Assembly: GCA_023105745.1 (NCBI GenBank)
Contig: JALGQZ010000002.1
Location: 82,291,785-82,355,784 of the forward strand
Origin: Austropuccinia psidii
Lineage: Eukaryota > Basidiomycota > Pucciniomycetes > Pucciniales > Sphaerophragmiaceae
Direction of reading: 5' to 3'
Length of the DNA: 64,000 bases
This document shows positions 25,901 to 36,724 of the stretch, one piece after another (the stretch's first letter is position 1; each line of letters starts with the position of its first letter). The translations under genes were made by a program, and so were the position numbers. The notes below the pieces were generated by a model. That model did no database searches. It was not told the DNA's origin and saw nothing but the letters and a program-made list of their open reading frames with translations.

Positions 25901-26303
25901 TGAAAAAAAAAGGTATTGTAATGTAAAATCACATGTTGAAGACAGTATCATAAAGTATAGCATTAATAATGCGAAATCATTGGGCCATATTGATAATATT
26001 GTCACATTAGTTGGAGGTGATCCTGACATATGGTGGCTAATAATCAAACCTTTCAAGAAGCTTGAAAATAATGAAATAGAAAAAGACCCTTTCCATCCTT
26101 TTCCAGATCTCAATTGTTCTATTCTATTGGACCAGACAGAGGATGCCATAATCATCAACTCCCAATCAGTTTTGGGTCATGCTGCAAGCCTCAAGAATCC
26201 TCCTGGAAGCTTTGGAATTGATCAGGCTACACTCTGCTTGGTATCTCTACATTCATCAGTAAGTGATTCCGTGGACTGCCACTCATTATCTCATATATTT
26301 TAA
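22974..26303 (+). pseudogene. Plavaka/CACTA-type DDE transposase, two internal stops
   Basis: This is the transposase of a CACTA-like (Tnp2/Plavaka) DNA transposon. The start is taken at 22974 or 22986, where a Cys-rich N-terminus begins (MGCPKKICTCHELGC). The model is exon 1 to 23183, intron 23184-23259, a long exon 23260-25576, intron 25577-25650, and a final exon from 25651. Family blocks in order: the Cys pair CCPEC, YVDWFNPF (first catalytic Asp), LTCLNLPPSERHKEENM, IPGPKEPSLDQMNSIL, LIADLPALRRVAGFASHSAN, FCSFCN, GVRWSIL, IDIMHCLILGDI (second Asp), AYERMNRTFGDI (Glu). The frame is otherwise continuous but holds a TAA at 23389-23391 and a TGA at 24352-24354, so this copy is probably dead. 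A GTAAGTG donor near 26260 suggests one more short exon. A1 follows on the same strand. Confidence 0.85.
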
Positions 26304-26811
26304 CAGTTTCTTACCATTCCCTTTCAAACCTTGCCAGCAATGGATAGGTGATTGAAGCACCACACCCCTTTCAGCCTTAGGTTTCCTCATCAATGCTCAC
26401 TAAAGATTTCTTTGGAGGAAAAACAATACTTTTTCCTTTGTTGATATTGTTATATGCTATTAAATGAAGTTTTTTTTAGAAAAATTCACTCCAATCCCTT
26501 TTAAAAGAGATTTAAATTGTCAATCTACCATATTTAAGCCTCTCAAACATCTTTCAAGACATAATTTGGCTTTTTGGTGCTGGATAGAACAGGTTTGAAC
26601 AAATGTGTATATAAACTATCTCTTCTCCACCAAAATGTCTGTATTTCCACTTCACCAAACTGCTTTAAGTTTTCCTGAGCTTTCTCATCCACCAAGTTCA
26701 TTCTCATATGTTGAGTTCTTACTCCAACTCTGTTTAACATACTCAAATTTTCATTAATATAATTACCTCATTTTCCTCAATTTAACTCCACTTGTTTAAA
26801 TTGATATTACA

Positions 26812-28443
26812 ATGTCTTCCCATGCACTGGGTGGTTCCCCCTCCGCATTCCACAGAGAAAATTCTGGATCCTCATCACAAAACCCACCAACAGAGGGTGA
26901 CTCAATAATTCACTCAGATGAAGAAAACCACGAAAGCATCCATACTGACTCTACTGGACAGAAATCCATCTTTCTGCAAGATTTGGAAAGACTTGGAATA
27001 GAGGATGCTGTTTCACAGAATGCCAGTCAGGAGGGACAAGAGGAAGTAACATCCGGTGGTGAGTATCTTTCCCAAAGCTGATTGAAAATTACTAACTGAT
27101 TTGGTTTTCAGTTGTTGGAGTTGAATTCAGGATTCAACAAGAAGAGGACCAACAGAGGGCTAGAAATAATAAGAAAATATTGCAACAGAGAAATAACCGC
27201 ATTACAAGATTGGTAACAAAGAACAATCTTCCAAGTCAGGCATCCACTGAATCAGTCCACCTGCAAGAATTTATCTACTTCTTAATGGGTATGCCACCTT
27301 CTGTAGATCACTTCCCACCCAATCCTACCAATGATGAAGAGGAATTTCACATTCATTGGGTCAAAAACCGAGCTAAACACATCAAGACCCATTTGGAAAC
27401 CTTTGAATATGGACTGAGAGATCATCCAATTAGTGAGCGCCAAATTCTGGTCAAACAAGAAATCACCTCTATATCTCAACGATTGCAGCCACCTGAATTT
27501 AAACCAAGTCGTGATGTTCTCAATAACAAGATCAAGGTCTCCATAGTTGAAAAGCGTGCTTGTGAAAAGGAATGCCAGCTAGTAGGCCTCAAGAGAATTA
27601 CCTTCCAATGGGGGACCGCATTCAATAACTCCACTTGGAATGCAGCCATAGCCAACATTATCTCCAAACATTTTTTCAATTGGAGCCAGACTCAACCCAG
27701 CTTAAATATCAACAATCCTGATCAACTAAACCTATTAATTGAACGTTGGGTCAATGGAAGGGGTAAAGAAATGAAAAAGCTTTCAAAACTTGGCCAGGCT
27801 GCAGAGGAGGTTAAATTTCAAAAAGCTAAGAAATCCAAAAACACTAGAGGGAGGCAGAATGTACTTGCTTATTCTTTTGTTAGACATACACCAAACTCTA
27901 ATATTACTTTTATATTTAGGTGACAGCTGCCCGTTTCAAAATAGCACGTCAATTATTCCCTCAAAACAACAATTTCTCTGCAATATATATACTGATATAA
28001 AAGAAACATCCGATGTAGAGGATAATTCTGACTTTGGAAAAGCACCCAAAAGACTTGTTGGAGTTTGGCGTAGTGAAGCTTTGACCTTGTGTACAAGGCA
28101 ATTGGATCTAGCAATGACCCTTGGTGCCAAAACCCAGCTTGAAAAGAATAGAGTTCAACGTATGCTTCATAGGGATGGAGAGAAATTAGACTATAATTCT
28201 GATTTAACTAATGTCCCACATTGCTTACCTTTAGATTGTTATTCCACAATATACTTAAACACAATTTCAGAAGTTGAAAGAAACCACTTACTGGTAAAAG
28301 AACCAATTGGACTCCAAAATATTTTATTAGAGATTGAGGCCAAGACAAAAAGGGGACGTCACATCATACAGAGGCCAGGAAGATCTTCTCTCAGTGGAAT
28401 TGAAGCTGGTTCAAGTAGTCATAATCATATGAATCCTGAATAA
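26812..28443 (+). pseudogene. Family-A protein, copy 1 (A1)
   Basis: I do not recognise a named domain. The model is exon 1 at 26812-27058 (acidic, Ser-rich; ends at a GTGAGT donor), exon 2 at 27112-27860, and a third exon from 27920. The C-terminal part shares its ordered blocks with A2 and A3: an SDVED block where A2 has CSDTEE and A3 CSDTED, then a GVWRSEALTLCTRQLDLAM block (A2 LRWRSQLFNELVLKMD, A3 SPWRSALFSKLASQLD). Upstream, a FQWGTAFNNSTWN block matches FTWDWESSWQHPFN in A2. The reading frame must change near the TATATATA run at about 27982, so this copy may be frameshifted; another splice model could rescue it. It sits directly downstream of the transposase. The function is unknown; a role in transposition or DNA binding would be a guess from position. 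Confidence 0.62.
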
Positions 28444-29120
28444 TGTTTATCTCCTAGTCCTTTTTTTTATCCAAGCTTAGAGTTTTGTAATAGATGTATT
28501 TGGAAATATAATTAGAGATAACTTATGTTAACAATTCACAAATTGAGTGAATTAATAACCAAGTCAAAAGATGCCTTTCAAAATCATGACTAGCAGTCAT
28601 AAAATTAGTATTTTTGTAGTGTATTTGAGAGCTGAAGTGTCCTATATGTTTTCCAAGCTTAGAGTTTAGTAATAAATGTACTTCAAAAGAAAACATAATT
28701 TAAAATATTTTAAAAAGTCACCCATTGTAAGAATTTATAGTTTAGCCACAATGTGGGCTTTCACAATTATGACCATCAGTCATAAATTTGTTATTTATTT
28801 AATGTTTTCAAAGCTGAACTGTGCTATAGCTTCTCAAAATTATTTAATATATAAGCCTCTTATTTATGCCTGCTTTGGTTTTCATTTGTCCCCAAGCTAT
28901 TATATATTGAGCAATGCTCAAACAAAACTATAGACATTTAATAAAAGTCATCATGATATATGCCATCCCAAATTCCTACATTCCATAATAGTCCAATCTG
29001 TCTTGAACACTGTAAAGAACCCCCACCTTCTATTTTTTTCAATTTCATTTCAAAAAAAAATTCATGAACTTATTTATAATAATTAAACCTCAGTCAATTC
29101 CAGATAATCACTGCTTCAAA
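28444..29120. other. Intergenic, with decayed copies of the array hairpin
   Basis: No gene seen. At 28577-28605 and 28760-28790 two degraded copies of the array module 2 are legible: ATCATGACTAGCAGTCAT, and CAATTATGACCATCAGTCAT preceded by AGCCACAATG as in the array. They suggest that the transposase-A1 interval is bounded on both sides by the same repeat family. Confidence 0.55.
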
Positions 29121-31199
29121 ATGGATCCATTACTTGAAATAGAGCCAAAGCAAGTTGAAAAATCAGAATTCATCTCCAAAATCTCCAAATTTCTTCCTTC
29201 TCTCAAGCTTGCAACCTGCGATTCTCACTTTCCTGAATATGCAAGAAAAAAAATACAAGAGGTCTGCAAAATACTTGAAGATGATCTGTATCGTATGTTT
29301 TTCCAGCTTTTGCCCATATGGAGCCATTTTTAATTGGTATTCAAATCATAATTTAGGTGTACAGCTAGGTGGATCATTACCCCCTGAAGCCAAGGTTGTT
29401 ATTTCAGCATCCTCCCAAACATCAATAAAGAGGTCTTTCATATCTTCTTCTAGTATGAGTAATAAAAAGGCCAAAATTTATCAAAGTATAAAGGAAAAGA
29501 ATCAAGAAGTATATCTCAATATTTTCTTTAGGCTTTAATCAAAGATTAAACTGTATTCCCTGAATCTTTTCTTTCTTAGAAATTGGAATGCAATTATGAT
29601 ACTGAGAAATCACACCCACAAAATCAGTCAGATTCTCAAAATCTAGAACCAGGACTATTTCAACCTCAAAATGATTTTGAAAAAGCCCTATCCATGTCAA
29701 ACTCCAGCCTTGAAGTCAATAACATTTCTCAAAATGATCAATCAAATATACAAAGTTTTCCAGCTTCAACCATGACAAAAAAAGAAAAATCCAAAATTGA
29801 GGAGCCCTTGATACAACCTACATCTACCAAACACTCAAAAGAAAAACCTAACTCCAATTTCATACTTGTAGATAACAACCCATCAACTTCAAAAGTAATC
29901 CAAACCAGTAATGAAGAGCCTTCAAAATCCCACAAGAAGAAAAAGCTTCCTCAATCCGGATTATTCAATCCCATTCACTCAGATCACTTTGAAGAGAAAA
30001 TCAGCCATTATCAGCCACTTTCTGTATCCTCATGGAAGAAATGCCAGGTTAATGTTGAAAATCTAGTAAGAGAACGATTCCAGGAAATTCCCCAAAGGCC
30101 ATTTTCTACCAAACTACCAAAAGGAATACACTTTCAAAGTATTGGATCTCTTAGCATTAGCAAATGGCTAGTGGATTTGGATAAATCTGGTAAATACAAA
30201 AGACATTCATTCATGTTTCATCCAGAACATTGATATTTGCTTGTTTTTTCAGGATTAGATATATTTTCACCAAAGAAATATGATCCTTTCAATGATCCTG
30301 ACGCCTGGAATGTCCCTATCTTTACTTTGGATTCTACAATCTCAATGCAAAACATTCCCAAATCACATCAACCACTCTTTCAATTGGCACAATCCCTCTT
30401 TGTCCCTAATCTTCAAAAGAAACAGTTCTGGGCCAATCTAATACTGGAGTCAATATCAGTTTCTGCACAAGATCTCATACAACCTGAAAAGTTTGAAATC
30501 ACGAAATCAACAGAAGATGATCCCTTGTTAGTTCAAAGACTCAGCCTGGAATTTTTAGTGTCCTGCCTCAGCACAAGACCATCCCATTCATCTCAAATTG
30601 AAAATACCCTTGATGAAAAGGAGGAAAACCAGCCAATTCATTATAGAATGAATAGCTTAATATCTTTCAATGATTCCATTTTACATCTTATGATCTCATA
30701 TGTCCTGATACTAGCACATTCAAAAGTTCTTCCAGTCAATATTCCTGATGGATTTGTGCTCACTCATAAAAGGTCCAAAGAACACCTTAAGACCTTATCA
30801 GAGCTACAATCAAAAATAGGCTTAGTTAAGCCCTGCTATCATATTTTAGCTTCATTTCTTGCTTCTGGGGTAAGAGGCTTAATGGTTTGCTCAAGAGATT
30901 GGAGAAAAAGCTCTGCTAAAGGAGCATTGCAGATGATTGAAATTACTGATAGTGTTATTGCTGAGGAAAGGCCTTATGAGCCTATTTGGAAGAGAACAAA
31001 TGCATATATTTTGGATATTTTTAACAAGGCATTTTTCTCAAAAACCCATGAATTTGTTCCCACTGCTCCAAAAAAATTGAAAGTGGCCAAATGTTTAATA
31101 TTAGACTTCAGTGAGGCATGGCTTGAAAAAAATACCATAGATGGACAGCCTGTACTAGATCTCCCTGAAAAAGCCAATATAAACACCTTGTTAACTTGA
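29121..31199 (+). CDS. Family-B protein, copy 2 (B2), intact
   Basis: This is the one family-B copy without internal stops. The model is four exons: 29121 to about 29292 (ending LEDDLYR), about 29357-29508, about 29582-30190 (ending ISKWLVDLDKSG at a GTAAAT donor), and about 30252-31199. Introns end in TTAG or TTCAG. The N-terminal segment FISKISKFLPSLK...YARKKIQEVCK matches B3 (FVSNIAQTIPRLK...VRQKIAEAMS). The middle is Ser/Asn/Lys-rich and low in complexity. The C-terminal half is folded-looking: QKKQFWANLILESISV, LHLMISYVLILAHSK, ASGVRGLMVCSRDWRKSSAKGALQMI, EPIWKRTNAYILDIFNKAFFS, KCLILDFSEAW. I know no named family with these motifs. A3 follows 280 bp downstream on the same strand. Because the frame is preserved while siblings decay, it is the best candidate for a functional member. 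Confidence 0.7.
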
Positions 31200-31477
31200 T
31201 CAGTGTTTTCTGTAATTTAATTTTATTCTTTCAAAACAGGGTTATTTCTATTCAAATAATCTTTGAGTGTGCTAAGATTACTTTGCTTCACCCAATACCT
31301 CATTGCTTACTTTCCCAAATAAGCTCCTTTTACACAATATAGCTTCTTCCAGGCTCATTCAAACTTTAAGAAATAAATACAGGGCTCCAGAATCCTCTCA
31401 TTTATGATAAATAGGAGCCTTTCTCTTGATTCTTCCACCTATACCCCGAAATCTGACTTTAATTAACCTGTTTTACT

Positions 31478-32590
31478 ATGCCTAAAGCTTCACATTACTT
31501 TTTTGAGACCTCTATACCCCAATCAAACAGGACTATCAACAAGATATTACATCCCATCATCCCACTACCTACCAGTGCAATATCAAGATCCATACATCAA
31601 TTATGCTGGTTGATCATGGAAATCAACTATTTCCAATCTCCATCTGCTATAAATAGTTGGAAATCTCTTCCATCAGAAGAAAGTCTCAAAATGGTTGAGA
31701 ACTTACCCTTTTCTTGCACTGATAATCCAATTACAAATCCCCATAATCACAGCTCAGGAGAGGATAGACTGTCTATAAACCCAAGAATATTAATTTCACC
31801 AATGTACAAAACTATGTTTCTAGAGGATCTCTTCAAATCAGGCTTCCCAATGTCAACCTTTGCTTGGAATCAATGTTGGGAATCAAAATGGAATCAAATA
31901 TTTGCAAAATTTGTTCTCAAGCACTGGAACTATCTACACCAACAAGGAGAATTGAAAATATTCTTGATAAATCCAAAGGATAATACACATAATAATAAGT
32001 CTTTAATACTAATGCGCTGGTTCAGAGGGAAGCAAGAGGATCTTAAGAATAATAAATTGGTTCCTGAAGCACTTTCAAAAAAAGCCAGTCAGAAGCAGAA
32101 ATCAAGGTGGCGTAAAAAAGTATGTTTTTATTTTATTTATGATTGATTTTTACACCAATTGATGTTATTTAATATTCAGTTATCGTCAAATCGCTCAGAG
32201 ACATTGCTATCATTGAACATTAATAAAGATGAAGCTTCCATATTTGATGAGCCACGATGCTGCTCTGATACTGAAGATGAAAATGGATCATTAATAAAAT
32301 TAAAGTCCCCTTGGAGGTCAGCTTTATTCTCAAAGTTAGCAAGTCAATTAGATTCTCTATTAATTCAAAAGCAAATACAAAAAAGTAAATTCAATAGAAT
32401 TCCAAATGTCTTGGAAAGTAGAAGAGTACAAAGTGGTATTTTTGAGAAAGATGCCAAAGTTCCAATTGGACTTCCAGAAAATCTTTATTCAGATGATTAT
32501 ATTTCCAAGCTTACTAATGATGAGAAGCTAATGTTACAATCAAAGCCATGTATAGATATTCATAATTTACTTCAACTATCTGAAACCTAA
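31478..32590 (+). CDS. Family-A protein, copy 3 (A3), short form
   Basis: Exon 1 at 31478-32119 ends RWRKK at a GTATGT donor. Exon 2 runs from 32179 to a TAA at 32588-32590. The protein lacks the long Ser-rich N-terminus of A1 and A2 but keeps the core: FAWNQCWESKWNQIFAK (A2 FTWDWESSWQHPFNEL), a basic stretch before the intron, then CCSDTEDENG, SPWRSALFSKLASQLDSLL, FNRIPNVLES and a short IGLPENLYSDDYI block (A2 IPEGLSFQVFDQDWL). No internal stops were found. The stop codon lies only 9 bases from the stop codon of SNF2-1 on the other strand, so the two transcripts must overlap at their 3' ends. The function is unknown. Confidence 0.65.
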
Positions 32591-32599
32591 AAAAATAAT

Positions 32600-34960
32600 T
32601 CATGATTTTTCTATTGTTTCCACAATCAATTTTTCCAATTCATGATCCACAGTACCTAAATGTCCAATGCTCAACCTGAAATGAAATAAAAAAAGTTTAG
32701 CTACTAAAAAAGATAAATATTGGTTGAGTATAAAATATCTTACATCTGAAGCTGCTGTTTCTTCCTTCTAACTTGCTGAATATTCACCTCAATACTACCA
32801 ACAGTTATATAATGAAATACATGAACTTCTTTCTTTTTCCCTAGCCGATAAAGCCTATCAACTGCTTGATCATCAGTTGAAGGGTTCCAACCTGGTTCCT
32901 AATTTAAGTAATGGGAATAATATTAGATTAAGCTTCAAGTGTATCTAAATACTGTCTTACCATTATGTAGACATTTTGAGCACATCTCAGATCAATACCA
33001 ACACCACCTGTGCCTTTTGTTGTAAGAAGAACTTGAGATTTTGGATTTTTTCTGAATTCTTCAAGGATTTGGATCCTTTGATCATTTTTGAGCATTCCAT
33101 GCATCATCAAATTGGATATTCCACTTTCATCCAGTGCAATTTCAATACTTTTTACAATATTTGATCAATAAAATCATTCAAATGACAGGTAGTAGAAGGA
33201 TTTGAGCTCACATATCAAGAAACCTTTTGTATTCTCAAAAAACAACTGCTATGGGATATCTTAAGCCTGGCTCCTTCTGAAAAAACTCCTTGAGATGGCT
33301 AACAAGATGCACCACTTTGGATCCTTCTTTCCAGGTATATCTCCTTCCCCCTTCTTCCTTTTCTATTAGTGCTGGATGGTTGCAAAGCTGCCTCAAATCT
33401 GATAATCTGGAGAAAAATTCTGATGAATCCCATTGAACTGCTTTGGACCTCTGTTTTCCATACAATGCACTAAACTCTTCATGCTTTTTGAAATAAACTG
33501 TTTTCCATGGCTCATAGATTTCAATTCCAAATCCATGTTGCACTTTCTTGGGAAGATCCAGTAGGTTGGCTTTCAATCTTCTCAAGGTGAGTGTTTGCAT
33601 TATAAGCTGTAATGATTGGATTGCCATTTGATTCCCAGATGATATTTGTTTGATTATGCAATTTTCCCATAAAGGCTTGAGATTCCATGGTTCTACTTGT
33701 AAAAACCTCAACAGACTATGTAGATCCCAAAGATTGTTTTGTAATGGTGTTCCTGTAAGGCATAACTTTCTTTCAGATTTTAAATTCAATATTGTGAATG
33801 CTCTATGAGTAGATTGTTCCTTTATGTAGCTAATTGATGTAAAAATTTCAGTACTTTTTTATTTAAGAATAAAAAAGAGAAGCTTACTGTGCTTCATCCA
33901 ACACTATTCTGAACCAATTCACCAAAAGTGGATTTATTCTCATCCCATGAACATCATCAACATTATAACCAGCAATAACATCATATGTGGTGATGATAAT
34001 TGCATTCTGCTTCAAATTTTGGAATGAAATGAAATTACGATTGGAACCATGGAATATTGAATATGGTAAACTATCAGCATGAAAATGTAGTCTTATTTCA
34101 TTCTCCCAGTTATGCAAAGTAGAAAGTGGTACAATGATCAAAGTAGCTGGGACATGGTCCTTAGATATTGCTGAGTACTTTAATGCTTCATTTTGTGTTT
34201 TTTTAATCAAGCATAAAGTTGTCAACGATTTGCCAAGTCCCATATCATCAGCCAATATTCCACCCCTACTTTTGCACCCAATATCTTGTGGTATCAGCCC
34301 ATTTTCAACCGCATTAGAAAACACTTTTTTAATCCACAAATTATCTGGATGTTTCCATAGATTTTCACAAATTTTTTCCATATTATTTTCAATATTTAAA
34401 AGAAAGGAAATACCCTGGATTTGGTGCAATGAAAGATTGGTTTGACAATTAGGTATTGAAGTAACAGAACTAGTTAAACTTGTATTGTTGGAAGCTTGAT
34501 AAAGATCACAATCTTGAGGAATATCAATAAATAAAGGTGAGCTATAGTTTCCAATATGTCTCAGAGCCATGTTTGCATTCTTGAAAGCCTCTCTTGTTTG
34601 GAAAATATTCCCTTTATCGACAAAAACACATCCATGTAATAGAATATTTTTCTCTTTATTCTTGAAATTTATGAAAGAATTTATAAAAAGCACTTTATTA
34701 TTGTTTTTGTATTTTTTATATGTTTCAGGATTCAAGCCTTCAGCCACTCCTCCAGAAATATCAAGCAGTGGACCCAGATGGAAACTCTGGAAGGAATTAA
34801 GGCTCCCAATATGACTTAAGTCAGATTCTAATAGTACATGAATAGAATTAAATACTCTTCTGAATATTACTGAGCTCAGAGAGGTTGGAAAGGATTGTTC
34901 AATATTGATTTTTTTTTCAATTTGAATAATAAAAAACCCAAGACAAAATATTGAAATCAT
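32600..34960 (-). pseudogene. SNF2-family ATPase (SNF2-1), one internal TGA
   Basis: An SWI2/SNF2 (Rad5/Rad16-like) DNA-dependent ATPase, expected to remodel chromatin or protein-DNA complexes in the nucleus. Exons on the minus strand: 34960-33888, 33829-33212, 33147-32961, 32898-32744, 32675-32600. Motifs: GGILADDMGLGKS (Walker A, motif I), ATLIIVPLSTLHNWENEI (Ia), IITTYDVIAG, VLDEAH with the His codon split by the first intron, CLTGTPLQNNLWDL (III), LRRLKA, LRQLCNHPALI, then the C-terminal lobe with LLTTKGTGGVGIDL (V) and DDQAVDRLYRLGKKK (VI, usually QAxDRxxRxGQ). There is no obvious RING insert. A single in-frame TGA at 33237-33235 follows IAVVF, where related proteins have Ser. The N-terminal 150 residues are not recognisable. 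The gene converges on A3. Confidence 0.85.
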
Positions 34961-36724
34961 ACTGTAAGTTTTTAGAATGAAAATTTAATATATCAGCGTG
35001 ATATGAATTTATAGGACAAATGGAAACTAAATGATAGGATTGCATGGGTTATATAGTGCAAAGACCCTGGGGAGTTTGTAAGTGATTTCTGATTAGCTAA
35101 AGATTTAGCCCCTGACTTGTTCTTGATAGTGTAAAAAATGAATTATATTTTGAAACTTAGTTTATTAATGGACATAAATATATTCCAAATCTGCAGATCA
35201 ATTAAATTTCTCATTACTGTTGTCCCAAATTCTTGGATTTTGATATTAAAAGAAATTATCTATGAGGAGACAAGTTCCTTCCCAAATGTGGAATTCCCTC
35301 CAAGATATATCCAGAACTGGACAAAATTTCTCACTTGTGGCCCATGCAACACCTTTCCAACTATTTTTTAATTCATCAAATTATTCCTATACTTTGTTTA
35401 TTTTTCCCTTGCAGAAATTCTCAAGAATCTAATTTCAAAGGTATTCATTAAATCATGTTGAAGGCCATTGGCTCACTATTTGAAGAGCTTCAAGTTTATT
35501 ATTTATCCATATTTTATTTTCAAAGATTATTCTAATAAATTAATATTAATTTGTATGGAAAAATCTTTTCCAATAATTTTCACCAATTTCTATGATGATA
35601 ATCATCACTCAAGGAGAGGTATTTTACTTATTATAAAATTATTAGACCTTATTTTTCCAAAATATTCATAATTTTAAGGAGGAATACCCATTTTTAATTT
35701 AAATTTGGACAGGATTCCCTCAAAATAATTACCATTATAATTTTCAAATTCATCATTACTTATTATTATCATTGTGTGAAATCAATTCAAGCTTAATTTT
35801 TGATTCATCTGAAAACAAGAATTCTGGTAAATAGAATTTCTTAATTCTTAAGTTATCCTCATTCTTTAAGCCAACATGAAAGATAAATTAAACTCAAATA
35901 AATTCAAGAATCAAGGCAGTGGAATGACAATAAGATCAAAGAAGCAATTAATGCTACAAGTATCAAAGAATTCCTTTTCAAGGCTCCCCATATAACTGGA
36001 TGAACTTTCAAAATCCACAAGCATTCATGAAGTGACTTGTAAGGAGCTCAATTGATGAGAGGATTTGAAGATTATTTTACTACCTATAAGCATCATGAGG
36101 GAATTTCAATGTTCTCACAATCCAAAAATTGAATAATATTCATTACCTATGTTTGTTGCCAGTGTATATAATGGGTTGAGAAAATAGTAATAAAAATTAA
36201 AGGGGGAGTAAAAATCTCAGAATACAATGAATGTGAGTTAAACTAGGGATACTTCCAGAGATACACTCAGACATAAGCTGAAGATACTGTAAAGGACCTG
36301 TATGCAAGTCCCCAGTCTTTTTCTGTGGTGTGAAGAATTATTGGTAGTAATAATAGAGAGAAATTATTATCATAGGAGAAAATAACCTCCTTTTGATGCT
36401 TAATATAACAATTTTGGAAGAATTTAAACTAAATAATGTAAAAAAAACTTATTTAAATTGTATTTACAAATAAAAATGAAAGAAATTACAAATTTTCTTG
36501 ATTTTAAGTGGAAGTAAGACTTTTAAGATAACTATATCAAAACAAGAGAGCAGTTAAAGTAATAACATCAAAAATGGTGATTATAATCAAGATATCCTTT
36601 GGTCTTTCATAATATAAAAGATTTCTATATAAAGAGAAGAGATATTACCTTTTGATTTAATTGTTTTATTGTTTTGATGCATCTAAGGGGAAAAAAAATT
36701 AGAAAGAGCTCTATTTATAGTAAA
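34961..36724. other. AT-rich older repeat DNA interrupted by the Ty3 insertion
   Basis: No supported gene; a 77-codon frame at 35138-35371 has no family features. At 36231-36315 there is the GTGAGTTAAA and GTAAAGGACCTG block that recurs inverted near 3030-3150. The last bases before the Ty3 element (CTCTATTTATAGTAAA) continue directly at 46776 once the element and one GTAAA are removed, so this is the left flank of the insertion target. Confidence 0.55.
36720..36724. repeat. Target-site duplication of the Ty3 element (left)
   Basis: GTAAA precedes the TGTGAGCC start of the 5' LTR. The same GTAAA follows the 3' LTR at 46771-46775. A 5-bp duplication is the rule for Ty3/gypsy integration. Confidence 0.9.
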
